A DNA stretch of 64,000 nt from Kappaphycus alvarezii (GCA_002205965.3 NADL03000612.1:558001-622000); one strand, 5' to 3'. Shown: positions 1 through 12,888, numbered from the stretch's first letter. A program made the numbers and translations. The notes: generated by a model not told the origin, from the letters alone.

Positions 1-144
1 ATGGGGTTGGTTTACTGCAAGTGGTGTAAGAGTTGAGAGTCCTACGAACTTGCATTAATTCAAACCATGATTCGTTATCGGCTGCTTCCCGTTACAATCT
101 CCACCCTCAGGGGATGGCAGCCAGAGGCCTTTTCCCTCAGCGGG

Positions 145-463
145 GGGAAGGTTTGGGTGTTTTACACTTAGAGGATATATCCGATCTATCCCATGGTTTT
201 CCAGACAACCACAATCGACTCAAAAAGGGTATACCGACACAGTAATGGGGAAGGAACTACGCTCCCTAAAATGCTACCTTCAAGCCAGCCATCAAGCAGG
301 CCGCCTGGCCGCTCATGGAAGATGTATCCGATCTATCCCATAGTTTTCCAAACAACCACAATCGACTCAAAAAGGTATACCGACACAGTAATGGGGAAGG
401 AACTACGCTCGCTAAAAGGCTACCTTCAGGCCAACCACCAAGCAGGCCGCATTGGACATGACG
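145..463. repeat. 147-bp tandem duplication (two units)
   Basis: The stretch containing CCGATCTATCCCA, the ACAACCACAATCGACTC block and GGGGAAGGAACTACGCTC occurs at about 173-319 and again at 320-463. The offset between matching positions (181 and 328) is 147 bases, exactly 49 codons, so the duplication keeps frame. A third copy lies at 1252-1394. The units differ by scattered substitutions and a one-base indel, so the duplication is not recent. Confidence 0.8.
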
Positions 464-638
464 GCTGCTGCAGCGTGCCTTTTCATCAAAACCCCCCGAA
501 CCTTTCCGTAAGTCTCTAATGCCCTCACGGCCACGTTCCTTGCCACGTCATTTAGCACTGCACATGTATCCGGGTGCCACCCTCAAAGAGTTGAGGTTGG
601 CACAGGCACGGGCCTACCTCTGGTGGAGGTCGCGATAA
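391..638 (+). pseudogene. unidentified mobile-element-like reading frame, C-terminal part
   Basis: One open frame starts at the ATG at 391 inside the second duplicated unit (MGKELRSLKGYLQ...) and is followed, after a frame change near 490-500, by a second one from 501 to the TAA at 636-638. The second piece is amphipathic and coding-like, with RSLPRHLALHMYPGATLKEL and a final AYLWWRSR. I do not recognise the family. The duplicated upstream block and the third copy of it nearby suggest a repeated element rather than a host gene. No active-site motif is visible. Confidence 0.35.
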
Positions 639-721
639 AAGATTGATGTGGTGGTAAATCTTTATGGGTTGTACAATGTCGCACAGAGGCGTGCGGAGGG
701 TGTTCATAAATTAACTACGGA

Positions 722-905
722 TGCGGGCGGCGGGTAGAAACCTGTTGCGCCTGCATTATTTGGAGACTAAATGCAAAACGGGTAACGAAGTCACGGAGCT
801 CCTGTTAAGGGGAGGAACCGTGACGGGAAGCAGCGAAGGAAGCAAGGCGATTGATATCGTATGTTGGAGACCATCGCGTCGCCTTCTCCCTCGTGACGGA
901 GGTGG
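722..905 (-). pseudogene. 3' end of RT-type retroelement (same subfamily as 52.2-53.9 kb)
   Basis: Read on the minus strand, this stretch matches the 3' end of the element at 53,760-53,900 at roughly four bases in five. Both share the coding pattern RLASFAAS followed by DFV-RFAF and MQA-QV. In this family the segment follows the putative nuclease domain and is the extreme C-terminus. Stops and frame shifts are present, so this is a 5'-truncated dead copy. The plus-strand frames here are shadows of this antisense fragment. Confidence 0.6.
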
Positions 906-1251
906 TACGCTCGGTCGCCAATCGTGCCGAGGACCAATTCCCCGAGGTCAGGGACACACTCCTACCGCGGCATCCTGCGTTAATGGGTGCTTCGAACGTC
1001 GTATGTCTGCTGACAGGGCTCGCAGCAACTTTTTAGGAGCCATTCCATAGTACGCCCATTTTCACCGTAGTGTTTTCTCCGCCGCCGCCATACTGCACAG
1101 GAAAATGGGAATTTCACCCCATGTTCCACTCGCAGTAAACCAAACAAACCATCCCCCCCCGTTTCAGAATCTGTACTATATGTAAGGAATCACTTCCAGT
1201 AACTGAAAAGTAGCTGGTAGCCCAGCTAACAAGCAGGCGTCTCCACAAAAG

Positions 1252-1394
1252 GGAAAGGTTTGGGTGTTTTACTCTTGGAGGGTATATCCGATCTATCCCA
1301 TTGGTTTCCAGACACCCACAATCGACTCAAAGAAAGGGTATATCGACACAGTAGTGGGGAAGGAACTACGCTCCCTAAAATGCTACCTGCACAA
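1252..1394. repeat. third copy of the 147-bp repeat
   Basis: GGTTTGGGTGTTTTAC and the CCGATCTATCCCA block of the first repeat unit recur here and diverge after about 1390. Similarity to the unit at 145-290 begins upstream of the duplicated core, so this copy derives from the ancestral left-hand unit. Confidence 0.75.
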
Positions 1395-2376
1395 AAGTGA
1401 CCCCGGGTTCTTGAATTATTAAATTGGCCAGACTTCAGCAACCTTTTGGGTAGACGGAATACAAATGGTTGCGTAAGACAGGTAGGAATGCGGCATTTAA
1501 TAGTCGATTTTCGTTTATGGAAATCTGTGCAGAACTCGCGGGTCACGGATTTGGCAACATCGTAGAGGGTAGTTGCCTGTGTGTGGAAATCTTTTACAAG
1601 AAACGAAAGCCCCTAAAGCAAGTGTTAGGGGGAAGACCAATACTAACTGCTCAGGCACGCGGCGGAGTTGCCTACTATAAGGGTCTTAGCATTGATCACG
1701 TGGCGTCGCGGATTGATGAATTCGAACTGCGTCAGTACGGAAACAATTAGTAAACCATTAGGAGAGCGTTTAGGCAAACAGAAAACAATACAAACATCCC
1801 AGAAAGGGTTTCTGTAATCTTTAAGCATTGAGCGAAGGTTCTTGAAGTCACCTTTAGAACGCTGGTCTTACAAGAGCACCCTGATAGGGGTAAATCGTCG
1901 GGAGAAGAGATAATTAGATCCAACTACCCCAAGACGGAGGTGTTGCGAGCGACAAAAGTGCTACCGTGGTATAGTTGAACGAATAAAAAGGAGTGTATAT
2001 GGGAGAGAGTTGAGAGGGCTACAAGCAAGTATAGAAGGGGCAGGGTCTACCACTGATGCTCTGCAACCAGCTTAGGAAAAAGTTTTCTTGGGTCTGAAGT
2101 TGACTCTCAACTTCCTACTACTCGGAGCTTGACCTGAAGTTGTCTGTCAACTTGCTTTATGCTTTGCACGTGACTTAATGTGTTGAGTGCCCCGATCGGG
2201 TATGCTGGCTCCCATGTAGTCCTACCATTTCATGCAAACAGCCCCTTATATAGAGTTTTCAACCCTCACATTCTGTAGCACCTATACAGTACCTATGTGC
2301 CAAATCTGCACCGCCACAGTGCAGTGCAAAGCATCACTCTAAAAATAAATAAAAATATAATTATAAGTACAGTGAC
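1395..2376. other. no recognisable gene; possible decayed LTR at 2056-2345
   Basis: A 93-codon open frame at 1469-1750 (+) has no motif I recognise. From about 2091 the sequence carries two GAAGTTG...CAACTT hairpins and then a TATA-like CTTATATAGAG near 2248, an arrangement typical of an LTR promoter region, but no partner LTR or target duplication could be fixed. Confidence 0.3.
2091..2155. repeat. GAAGTTGA/TCAACTTC hairpin repeat
   Basis: The 19-base palindromic motif GAAGTTGACTCTCAACTTC lies at 2096-2114, with a degenerate second copy at 2136-2153. A related motif with similar flanks is at 6716-6734 and a half copy is near 25,962. Recurrence with flanking similarity suggests a dispersed terminal or LTR sequence. 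Confidence 0.5.
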
Positions 2377-2464
2377 AGCGCAGCCAGCTCAGCATGCAAG
2401 CTCAGCCAGCGCAGCATGCCAGCTCAGCCAGCGCAGCGTGCCAGCGCAACCAGAGCAGCGTGCC
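2377..2464. repeat. 22-bp minisatellite, four units
   Basis: Four contiguous 22-base units of the form AGCTCAGCCAGCGCAGCATG plus CC run from 2377 to 2464 with a few substitutions per unit. There are no spacers between the units, so this is not a CRISPR-like array. Confidence 0.9.
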
Positions 2465-5059
2465 AAATAATATCCAAAAGTTTCATTATATCACACCCCT
2501 CCGCCCCGTTTCTAATACACAGAAATGAATCTTTCCTCTCAGGCAGAATCCGTTAGTTCCTCTACGCAGTAAAGCAACCAAAAGTTTGTCCCTTTCAGAA
2601 TACTCCTGAGCATGGGAAAATATGGGGCACTTTAGAGTCAGTATTCGCACAGGTTAAGCCTGGTAGTCACTTCTCCTTTTTTTATTTCACTTTTGCATCG
2701 CACCTAGTTCCATAACAGTTGACAGTCAAACAGTTCTACTTACACGAAAGCATGTTTACGACACCGCACTCATTACTCTGCACTCACAACTCAACATGCG
2801 CTTACTATTTCTCAGGACAGAGTGCACTAACAGTCTCTTTCACTGTCACTGCGTATACCTGTATGCCTTGGTGTTCTGCAGATTACTGAACCAACAAAAT
2901 CTAGATATGAAATAAATCCGTGGTTCTCAGGATCAACTGTGGTATTCAATGCTACAATCTCGTAGCAGTGAATAAGTATCCCTTGTTTTTGGAAGACCAT
3001 GCCCTCTAAGTGGTTGATCACTGTGCTATGTAAATTCATAATTTATAGAGCGTCACGAACACAAGAGTAAACTGTTGGATAAGGTCAATCCAAGTGGATG
3101 TAACATGATAGATATTATATTATTTCACCAGCTATCTCCATCACCTGTGGGAATGGCACCATCATAACAAATCTGCGCTATCGAATATTTCCCAAAATGT
3201 TTTATGCGACTCATTTGGCATTTATTACGCACAAGCTAAACTTATTTAAAGATTACTTAACGACCAGACATAAAGCATGCTGAGTTGGATGTGACTGCTG
3301 TTGCGCCGTGCTTTTCATGAGAAAAGATATCACATGGCCGTGGGTTTGTAACGCTTGGACATTTTCTTCCCATGATATGGAAAGATTCAGGGGGTTTCAT
3401 GCGAAGAAATGGCGCAGCACCCGCGATGTCTAATGTGTCCTGTATGATAGCTGGCACCGAGGTGTACTCGTAGAGAAAGGGGGGAATGGTGAAATTTTAA
3501 TGTAAAGTTGTGCAAGTGGGGACAGAGACTATCTGGTCCAGCCGTAGGCAGTATTACTGAGAGCTGTCGCTAGCGGTACGTATTTTGCGATGATTCGTCA
3601 AAACAGCCGTGTACCGGAGGAAAAACGCTGAGACATGTGTACGTAGGGAATGAAACTCAGAATGGCGGTGTCTCCCACGCCTATCAGCTATGAAATTGAT
3701 AAGGTCTTGGAGAGCCTTGAGACCACATTTTCCAATCTGTCCATAAATGTCAATGGCGAGGCGGATGAGTTACAAGCCTTCTTGGTCGCAGGCTGCAGAA
3801 TGGTATGCTACTTCCTTCTTCTCGGCACGGTCAAGAGTAGACGCACCATTGTCAGCTAAGTTGCGGTATGGGGCAGATAGAGAAAGTAGCTCCTTCTTTG
3901 CTACCGTGCCGGAATGATGTTTTGAGTTGATATTGATTTTCTGGAGCACTTTGGGATAGAGTAGAATATATCTTCCAAAAATAAAACAACAAAAAAACCC
4001 TTTTTATTGAATACATGGTCAGGAACGAGTCCGCTTCCGGTTACTACGCTCCCAGTATATATATTTTAATGGAGACCAGTTAGTAATCATGAAAGATTCT
4101 CTGCCGCCTAAAACTAGAGTTTCACGATATCGTCCCTGCGAATGGTGAATTTTGACCTTCATGCGACCAAGAAATGCCACACGCTCTGGGTCTCGTTAAA
4201 GTTCGGAGACTTGTCCAGTTCCGAATTTCAACGGTTTAGGTTTCCAATACTCTTCAGACGGGCGAGAGAAGCTTAAAAATGAAGGGGAAGGAGCTGTAGA
4301 AACTACAAGGAAGCTGGTAGAAATAAATCCGCAAAGGTGAGATTCTGAGCATCCATTATACACCCTGCTTGAACTCCCTCACAGGAAGAAGTAAACTCAG
4401 CTTTTGTAGAATTTGTGACTAACTCTAAAGCCTCAAGAACATATACTTAATAATATAAATTATTGAAACAAATCATATGGAGGATAAGCACTAAAGATAA
4501 GGTCAAGATAAATATGTATTTACTCCCCAAAATCACTCTACCAGCGAAATCAGAACCAAAAAAACCCTCCAAAATATCTGTACCTCCGATTCTCCGTATA
4601 AATTCTTTCGAATGGCGCTTGATGATAGATAGACTCCTGGAACATATGAAAGTCCTCAAATTCCCTTTCCATACACTCTTAATCGGATCGTCACCCCTTT
4701 GGGATTCCAAAATCACAAAGAAATCCTCATTACCAACGCTTCTCCCACAGACGAAACTCGAATGTACAACGTAATACCCACACGTTTGTACTGCGAAAGC
4801 TCCTAAGAGTCCATCCAATCATCTACAGTCCTTCCATTTTCCTCCTCCTCACTTTCTTATTTTGCCTGCTGATCTACTTTCATGATCTTCTTTAGAAAGA
4901 TATGACGAAAATACCCCTCACTCATTTCTAGTCGATCCTGCGGCGATAAAAGCCAAATATTTCGAGCCTGGGATGCTACAGAGAAAGTCCATGGATGCTG
5001 ATGGGCTTTCTTGTGGCATTTTTTGACGACAGAATATGGTATGGATGTTGTATATGTTG
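2465..5059. other. AT-rich sequence, no supported gene
   Basis: Only short open frames occur here, for example 3650-3859 (+) and overlapping frames on both strands at 4447-4818. None carries a motif, signal peptide or repeat that supports it. A poly-A-like run sits near 3980. I regard the stretch as decayed intergenic or transposon sequence. Confidence 0.4.
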
Positions 5060-5063
5060 CTAG

Positions 5064-5500
5064 TGTCTATACGACCGTGCTCTGTCCTCATATGAGGCAC
5101 ACTTTGTCCTCATATAGGACTGTTTACGTTACATTTTGGAAAGGTAAATGTTTTGGAAGGCCGAAATGTTTACTAGAAAACAGGGTTTTCATGTTAAGTT
5201 ACAGTACAGTAATTTTTACTGTACGTGCACCCTCGTTTCTGAAACCCCCCACGATAATACGAACTATTTTTCCTTCCAAAACGTAGTCGTTTTCACAACT
5301 TCTTGCGAAGAGCGGAAGCTGGTGAGGGAAAATTGCTCTAGGCTTAACCGAGGTCAATAATCTTGAAAAGTTTGTTTTGATCGGCCATCTACACTCATGA
5401 ACTAATGCGGAGGGACAAGAAATGCGCTGAGGTAAAAAAGAATTGTATTGAAAAAAGGGCTAAAAGTTGTCCTCATATGAGGATAACGGTCCAATAGACA
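5064..5500. mobile_element. 437-bp MITE-like element with terminal inverted repeats
   Basis: The left end reads TGTCTATACGACCG and then, after a few bases, TCCTCATATGAGG. The right end in reverse complement reads TGTCTATTGGACCG and then TCCTCATATGAGG. The inverted repeats are about 30-34 bases and each contains the perfect palindrome CCTCATATGAGG. CTAG flanks both sides (5060-5063 and 5501-5504). The terminal TGTCTA plus CTAG, followed by a subterminal palindrome, is also seen at the ends of the Harbinger element at 30.98-40.92 kb, so this may be its non-autonomous relative. Internal open frames are short and unconvincing. Confidence 0.75.
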
Positions 5501-5504
5501 CTAG

Positions 5505-7283
5505 GGGCGCCAGAAGGTGATTTAGGGAATTGGTGAGGTGGTTAGTAGTGGGGTTCGGAATCGGATCACAGATCTATGGTGTTTACATAGTGCTACCTTC
5601 CCAATATTTTTAAATGCCTTGGTCGAATAAAATTATTTGCGTTCGGATTACATTCGTGACCTGTGCATAACTGTGGTCACGGAATGAAAAATAAATTCGA
5701 TAAAATATCGGAACGGCATTTAGGGGACGAAGTGGATCACCAAAGGAATGGTTTCTCTTCGGAAAATGAGGATAAAAACCCTTAAGCATAAATAAGAGCT
5801 TTACAGTGAATTTTTATTCAGAAACCAGCAGAAAATTTAGGATTTAGGTTTGCATGGAAAGGGAGCAGGATTTTTGAGGAGGAGGAGCACAGGGATGGAT
5901 CTAGAGATGAACCAGAAATTTGTAAAAAGGGTTTGTTTTTCATCAACAGGGATTTAAATTTCGTAAAGGCATTGATTAATTTGTTTATAATTGAATAATG
6001 TGCTAGTGGTCTTCTATAACGTGTCCGTTCTACTCCAAAGATTTCTCGAAAGAATAGAGACGTCTTCTATCATTTTAGTTGCAAAACGGCTGACCTCCAC
6101 AAATCCACCTATAATTTATAGTGATATTGATAACGGAATATAGTTTATAAAGATTCTGTTGTTTGTTCTGACCCTGGTGTAATTCAATCACTGCAAGTAA
6201 AGCAGCGTATCTTAATTTCCTCTAATTAGTTCATTTATCTATAAATCTTTATTCTTCGTAGAAATTAGGTGCTAAATACAATACCCCCTTTTTGAACTAA
6301 AAATCTTTATTGCCTACAGTTGTCGATCTGTTTTACTACCTTAGAAATAGAAAATAGAGATCTTCAGACTGAAGCCTTTCAAATCATAAAAAGGTGCAGC
6401 AGGAATTTCTTTCAGTCTTCCTTTTATAATTCAACCCAACCCAACACAATGAGTTCAGTAGATTTCGGTTTCATACTTACTGATGCGGGCTTGAATATTT
6501 ACTCAAGTGAACTGCAGTAGGATTAAATCAGTAAATATGGAACTTTCAGCGACTATTACTCCAAAACGAATCCATTTCGAGCGACTAAAGAACCACAGCT
6601 GTTTCACTGTATGAAAAATGGAATATCAAGAATTAAGAGGCACTAAGGGCCCCGCAGCCCGACTAGAAGCGAAAGTATTTTAAACTTATTCCGAGAGACT
6701 AATATTTTTAGGTATGAAGTTGACTAGAAACTTCAATATTACTCAAGTATCCACTTTAAGGTGCCTTCAAGATTGCTTGACCTCTTTTAGAAGAATAGAT
6801 TTACTATACTAAAGTAGCCTTTCATTTTAGCTATTAATTAAAACCCGAAAAAATTAAAACCGAAAAATGAGTCAAATGATTTCTGGGGACGAAAAACATA
6901 TAGCTAAGATATTTTTAAGGCAAATATTTTAGTGCCATCCACAGGGCCCCCACCTACCAGACAAGAATGGAGGTTATATGGCCCTAGTATGCCGTAGGGC
7001 TATCATATTCGAACTCTTTATCTTTGAAAAAATTGGCGCTCACAGCCATCACCTATCGCCAGCGTATCATCAATTATTACAAAATTTCAATGAATTTGGC
7101 ACACTCTACCAAATTTAGACTTCACGCGAATTCAGAAACTACGCAGTGTTAAAAATAGATCCCTTTTCTTGATTTATTTTTTCCTTCTCTTTCCCTTCAG
7201 TTTGCTTCTGCCTTCTCTAAACTTTATTTAACCATCCAACTGACTGATATATATGGTCTAGCTGGTGCTTTTATAATAAAGAA
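5505..7283. other. AT-rich sequence, no supported gene
   Basis: Nothing coding-like stands out beyond chance open frames. A copy of the GAAGTTGACT...AACTTC hairpin lies at 6716-6734 with flanks resembling those at 2091-2140. Confidence 0.4.
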
Positions 7284-7485
7284 AGTATGGTACAAGATAA
7301 CAGACAATGCAAGCCTACAGAAGATGGGACACGAGCGCAGAAAGTACGAGCATATAGTAGTCGTAATTAAGGGCGTTGCTGACAATGACTACAGTGCTGT
7401 GCTTCCATATTTTCAATTAGTAAATTTTTTCATTCATTTCTCCATGATCTAGGTTGTTAAATATTTGTATATCCTTGCCAAAACT
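7284..7485 (+). repeat. 5' LTR-like repeat of copia copy A
   Basis: The blocks ATAGTAGT-GTAAT, CACTACAG, TTTCAATTAGTA and TATATCCTT occur here in the same order and spacing as at 12,978-13,175. Exact LTR ends and a target duplication cannot be defined at this level of decay. Confidence 0.6.
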
Positions 7486-10400
7486 TCAACCTCAGCACCA
7501 ACCCAGAAAACCACCGACAAGACTCACGCATAGGGGAAAGTGAAAATTTTGAATCAAAAATCGCCCTCCTCTACCCTCTCTTCTCCAGTTCATGCTCCAA
7601 AATACCTCTTTCAATTGCAATAAGGTTCCAAACCACCGCTGATCACGCCATCAACCGCCTTGCACGCTAAGTTCGCCGTCTCGCTGTATTTACCTCAGTG
7701 TGCTCGCCGTCTTGGACTTTAATTCTTGATTTTTTCACGATTCTTGCTCTTATTTGCCCATTTTTGTTTTTGGCTCTAGCTTGTAATGTTTTTTCTAGCT
7801 GTTGTTGTACGTAATGTGCCACTGTAAGAGGTCCAGTAACAAATAAGTCAAACCAAAGGTATTTTACTGCTAATGGCTCACAAGAAGGTAGTAAACTAAA
7901 CGCTTCGTCTGCGTGATAGATGTAACTCCGAGGAAGATACCGGAAGACTTGTTCGGTTATGAGCTTGACTCTGAAGAGGAGAAGGTCATTACAATCGTGG
8001 GAACGGAAACAATTTTGGCTGACTAAGACATGCTAGAGGGATTTATACCTTCGCACCCTCTGCACCCATCTCTGCACCTTGTAAACCTATTGCCCACCAG
8101 TACGTGCCAGGGGGAAGATAAAAATACGAACCCTCTGCATCCATCTCTGCACTCTCTACACTTATTGTGGGCCTATACGCCGCTGTGCTACACACTGGTC
8201 AAAATATCGTTATCTACTCTTCTCCTGATACGAACGGAACATAACACATACCGAAACTTTGATTTATTCTAAATAAATCGACATTTCGTCCTTTACGTCG
8301 GCCTTTCGTCATCATCCACTCTGCAGGCTGCCGGCTCGAGCAAGTTGAAGACTATCAAAGTCGGATCGTCCCACCACATCTTCCAGATAGCAAAATATAG
8401 CATATGGAAGAAGAAGAAGAACAAAGCCGCATTTATTCGTCCCAGCGATTTTTCTTTCCTTCAAACGCTCAGTTAGAGGTTTAGAAAGAAATGAAAAGTA
8501 CAAAATATACGAATGGAGACGCCTAAACCCCAACAATTAGTACCTTGAAGTCTGTAATGTCACAAGTAAGACTAAAACGGATACCGAAAGTCACATTGTT
8601 TGCAAGAAGAACGTCAATAACCAGCGCGTTTGTAGAGGCCTTCGCTGAGTTATTCTATCCATTACAATATAGCTTTCTTCATTCTCCTTCTTTTTTTGCT
8701 TTCAAATCTTTTGTATTATACTTTACCAACCACTCTTTTCTTGCAAATATTCATTCATACGCTATTTTTATCCCTACCACATACCTTTTTTTGTCCCACC
8801 CCTTAGCCAGAAACATGGTATCGCTTGAGTAAATACAAAAGGCTCTCAACGCGTATAATCCAGCATCGCATTCTCAGGGTGATGTTAAAGCTGCAAGTTA
8901 TATTTACATCAATGGTGATCCGCAACCTCCGAACTAAGATGTAATCCTCGGCATCCGTGAGGATCTTCCAGTCGAAATTATATGCAATAGAAAATTTGTA
9001 TCCAGCCTGGCGACTTTGTTTAGACTCCTTCGTGATTACCCCCCTCTGAAACGGTTGAAACAAACGCAGCCAACCAGCTAGAGTATTTATTGAAGAATTC
9101 AGACTATGCTTTACCCGCTAGAGGAAGATCAATAGGAAGCATATACATTGATTTCTGTTTAAAAGAGGCAACTATAGTCATTATGAAGGCTCTAAAATTG
9201 CCCACAAAATTCTACCCGTTTTAGGTATACACAAAAATTCACAGGTAAAGTCGGTGAGTATATCAATGAGTACATATCGAATTAACTTAATGCTGCAGCA
9301 GATTATGACCTTAAAAACGAAAGTACGTTAAAATAATTTCACAAAATGTTCGATATGAAGTTAGAAAGTTTATCGAAAGCACATCATGGGACACTTTCAA
9401 ACTTTTACAGAGTCTGTATCTAAAATGAGAGAGGAATGCACTCGCCAAAATCGTATCAAGAATCACTTTGAAAGCTTAATTTTAAACTGTATACCCCCAA
9501 AAAGGGTCGCAATGTTCATGGGGCTTTGGAAGAATTGAGAGAGAAAATTACCAAATTTGCTTCCCGAGGAACTTTTTAACACAGGATAGAGGAAGAAAAG
9601 TCAAATACCTCTACACAGCTGTTATCAGTGCACCTTAGGCTAAAGCCTCTACTTGTAATGGCTTATATGCAAGGCCTACGTATTATGTTCAACAACTTTA
9701 CGCAGATTACGGGTGGCTCACTAGCCAAGAAGAAATTGAAGGTAAAAAGAGGGGTGGAAACATATCAACTAAATTAGAATACTCTACGAAATACAATATC
9801 ACCCCGAATATTCTCCGTCTTTACTCCAACCATGGAACATATGTTGAAACTCGTAAAAACGGATCTAATCCTCCGCACCCGCATCAAATCTAAACCTTCA
9901 GAAAATGAACATTCTACTGTTTAGAAGTCTGCTGATCAACAAAGAGAATAGATAGGTAAAAAAAGCCTTCATTGTTTAGGTAAATTTAGCCGTTGCAACA
10001 ATTAGGAGAACAAGAATCAATTGATTTGAGAATTTAAGATGCCAAAAAATGTCGCAAACAGCGTGGAGAGGACTTCTGAAAGTACCCTAGCTGTGTAAAC
10101 AAATCCTCTTCGAACCTTGTCAAAATGTAATATGCAATCTTATCTGACATTGAAGATGTCATATCCATTCTCTAGTGATCTGAATTAAGAATTTATGTAC
10201 TCTCCTCATGAATACAAGGATGAAATTACTGACAATGAAGAGAAATCAACGAAAATGTCGAATATTTCACAATGGCATCGTAAATGAAACTGATGAAAGT
10301 TTTCAACTGTGAAAATTGATCCTACAGATTTTAAAGGGGAACAGTAAAGAAAACTATCGTTTGAAAGAAAAATAATTCCGTAGTGCTCGCAAGAAAGTAG

Positions 10401-10559
10401 GTCTAAGTCCATTAGGCCCGAGTTCTGACGAAAGGGAAAACTTCGACAGACGCGATTGTAATCACCACAACAATACGGAGCTGTACTAAGTGTTCGACAC
10501 AGACGCCGAAATGTTTTACGTAAAACGCAAATATAGCATAAATTGCACGAATAAAAATG

Positions 10560-10870
10560 AATTAATTCAAAGGGCTTGTATGGAATCTGGAGCAGAACGG
10601 AAAGTTATCGTAATTCACCAAGCTCACGCTTACTCACGCATGGCCGGAGTGAAATTCGAAAGGGAAAAATAAGTCTTAAAGGTTTGATCAGAAAAAAAGC
10701 CTGAAATAGGATATTTTACCATAAAGATCCCATCTCCAACATTCTCTATACCTCTCAAAGTGGATATCGTTATATTATACGTACTCCTTAATGGATGTGG
10801 CATAGAAGTGAGAGTGTACAATGTAAAAGCTCACAATTATCTAGGTCTTGTGAACGTCTTCATTCCCCAT
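10560..10870 (+). pseudogene. copia aspartic protease remnant (copy A)
   Basis: The translation contains CMESGAERKVIVIHQAHAYS and, one frame further on, FTIKIPSPTFSIPLKVDIV. This matches the copia protease layout of D-T/S-G-A active site, VIG-QA-AYC segment, then IP-P with a hydrophobic DVL-like strand. The catalytic aspartate is replaced by glutamate (ESGA), and a frame change separates the halves, so the domain is inactive. The paralogue at 24.9 kb keeps DTGA. Confidence 0.65.
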
Positions 10871-11548
10871 TGTGCTGTATACCTTGGGAGCTACATAGAG
10901 CCTAACCAAAAATCAAGAAAGAACTTCTGATAGAAATTTCTAACAAAGCGATGAATGAAACGATCGGGAAAAAGAGTATGATTTCTTCATTTTTAGTGTT
11001 TGAAATGCAACCCAGATTCGATGTACTCAGCAGCAATCCCCCTAAAAAATCGAAAGAATGAAAATAATCGCAGATTAAATGACAGAAATGAATAGGATTA
11101 TTGCGAAAGAAAACTACTCACCACTCTAAGTCGTAATATGCACTTCGCTGCGGACAGAATTTTAAAACCTGGTGAATAGTTTCTCATCTTCAGAGAGAAA
11201 GAGAGGGAAAATATAGGGTCATACAAAGCTATAGAGCATCAATACCAAATATGTCATTTAGAAAGGGAGCGAGTTCAAATTTAAAAAGCTTCAACATCCA
11301 CCAGGCTAAACCATACTTTCTCGAGATGAGGGATGAAACTGTAGATCCTTCCAAAACATATAAAAATATGTTCGGACCGTTCAGATATAGGATTATTCTC
11401 CATGAGCTCCTTTTTTCCACTCATATAACAGAAAAAATCCCTCCTATTGACCCTGTGCCGCCAAATACGGTCCAGAAAAATACAAAGAAATTATTGGACG
11501 TATCTAATGTGGAACATGGAAAGTAGTATGAAAGAATGATATAACTAA

Positions 11549-12888
11549 GGGCGCCAATATTCTCAGCGGACGTTTTTCCTCGCCTTTTAAGACTCTGGTA
11601 CGGATAGCGAATTATGGAATGCAAGATTCGTAGTTCAAGGACATCTCCATAAGATGAAAGTGTTTCTTGTGCATGATAAAAGCATTGCACGTGGAAAAAT
11701 AGAATCAAATACGAGGTGGATTAACCACAATTTTCAGTTTCAAGCTCTTTGCAACAGACTTTACTAGAGAATTTTTCCAAAGTACGGAAAAAGTCTTAGT
11801 TACATATATGTAAAACCATTAAAGAAATTCAAACTGGGTCCTGGCGCAATTTAAAAACTTATAAAACCATTGCAAGTACTCCCTAATAGTGGTGGCTACT
11901 GAGGAAGAACTATTTTGAGCACTTAAAGTCAGATTGAGGAATGTACTTAACAACAAACGATGGTGAGTTCTTCTTCAAAATAAAAGGCAAAAAGCTATAG
12001 GGTTAATGCTTTACTTACGTTGAAGACGTGCTCCAGGCTTGAAAGGAAAAGTTTCAGGGGTATTCGAGGAAAACAGAAAATCTTCTCAAATCCAAAAGCA
12101 GGGAACGAAACGACTTCAGATTGCCAGGAACGATAATTGAATCAAATGGCTCCAGTTATAACATTTACAAATAATTTTAAGTAAAACGACTAAATTTACT
12201 ACCTTTGGATGGTACATTCAGTTCATACAGATTTTAAAAGGAAAAAAAGCGCCTGAATTTATATTCGGGACGAGAAATCGCCTTTCGGGTCAACCAAGCA
12301 GCTCAAATTACTGGAGAAATCTTCAAAAAGAACCCTCAGAAGCATGAACGGCTCAGTCATGCTCCAAGTGTTATGAGGAATTAAAATTCGATGCGACCTA
12401 AAATTTTGAAGCTCGACCAATCTTCCCTTTATCTTCGAGCATCCTATGATGCATAGTTTGCGAAAAACATAGACGAATCATACCAAATTCGGATAATCAT
12501 CTTTCTTTGTGATAAAGAAGGCAAATATCAACCAATATACTATTCATCACAAAAAACTAAACGGGTAACTATATCTGTTCTTGGGAGTGAAGTCATGGCA
12601 GCGGTAGACGATTTTTATATGGCATATGCTCCTAAGGACCTAGAGAAGATGTTTATGAAACGTATTCAAATTAACATTTTCAAAGATAGTCTCTCTTTGT
12701 TTGGTGTCATCAAAAAGGAAACTGAAGCAACAGAAAAGCGACTTATGATCGACATTGCTTTTGTGAAAAATTCATACAAGAATAAGGAAATCCAGCGTTC
12801 TAAATTTCTTCGCTTAAAGTTCAATCCCGATGGCGGTCTAATGATATTCAGAAATGACTCTATCCTACATCCCATGATAAGAGATTGA
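11549..12888 (+). pseudogene. copia reverse transcriptase / RNase H remnant (copy A)
   Basis: The first block, ILSGRF...ARFVVQGHLHKMK...VHDKS, corresponds to the copia RT fingers, and the polymerase active site reads YVED rather than YVDD near 12,015. The connection region then gives NQAAQITGEIFKKN. The last 98 codons (12,595-12,888) are still open and show the copia RNase H pattern: YYSSQKTKRVT, SEVMAAVDDF, a DSLSLF segment and EKRLMIDIAFVK, ending NDSILHPMI. Several stops and frameshifts interrupt the upstream parts. This is a dead copy on the plus strand. Confidence 0.85.

Noticed and set aside
721-1050. 109-codon plus-strand frame starting MRAAGRNLLRLHYLE
   Set aside because: The same antisense wording appears opposite the 3' end of the RT element at 53.8 kb, so it is the complement of an element fragment.
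2377-2464. Short repeat array resembling a CRISPR-like pattern
   Set aside because: The 22-base units are contiguous with no spacers and differ from each other; it is a minisatellite in a eukaryotic genome.
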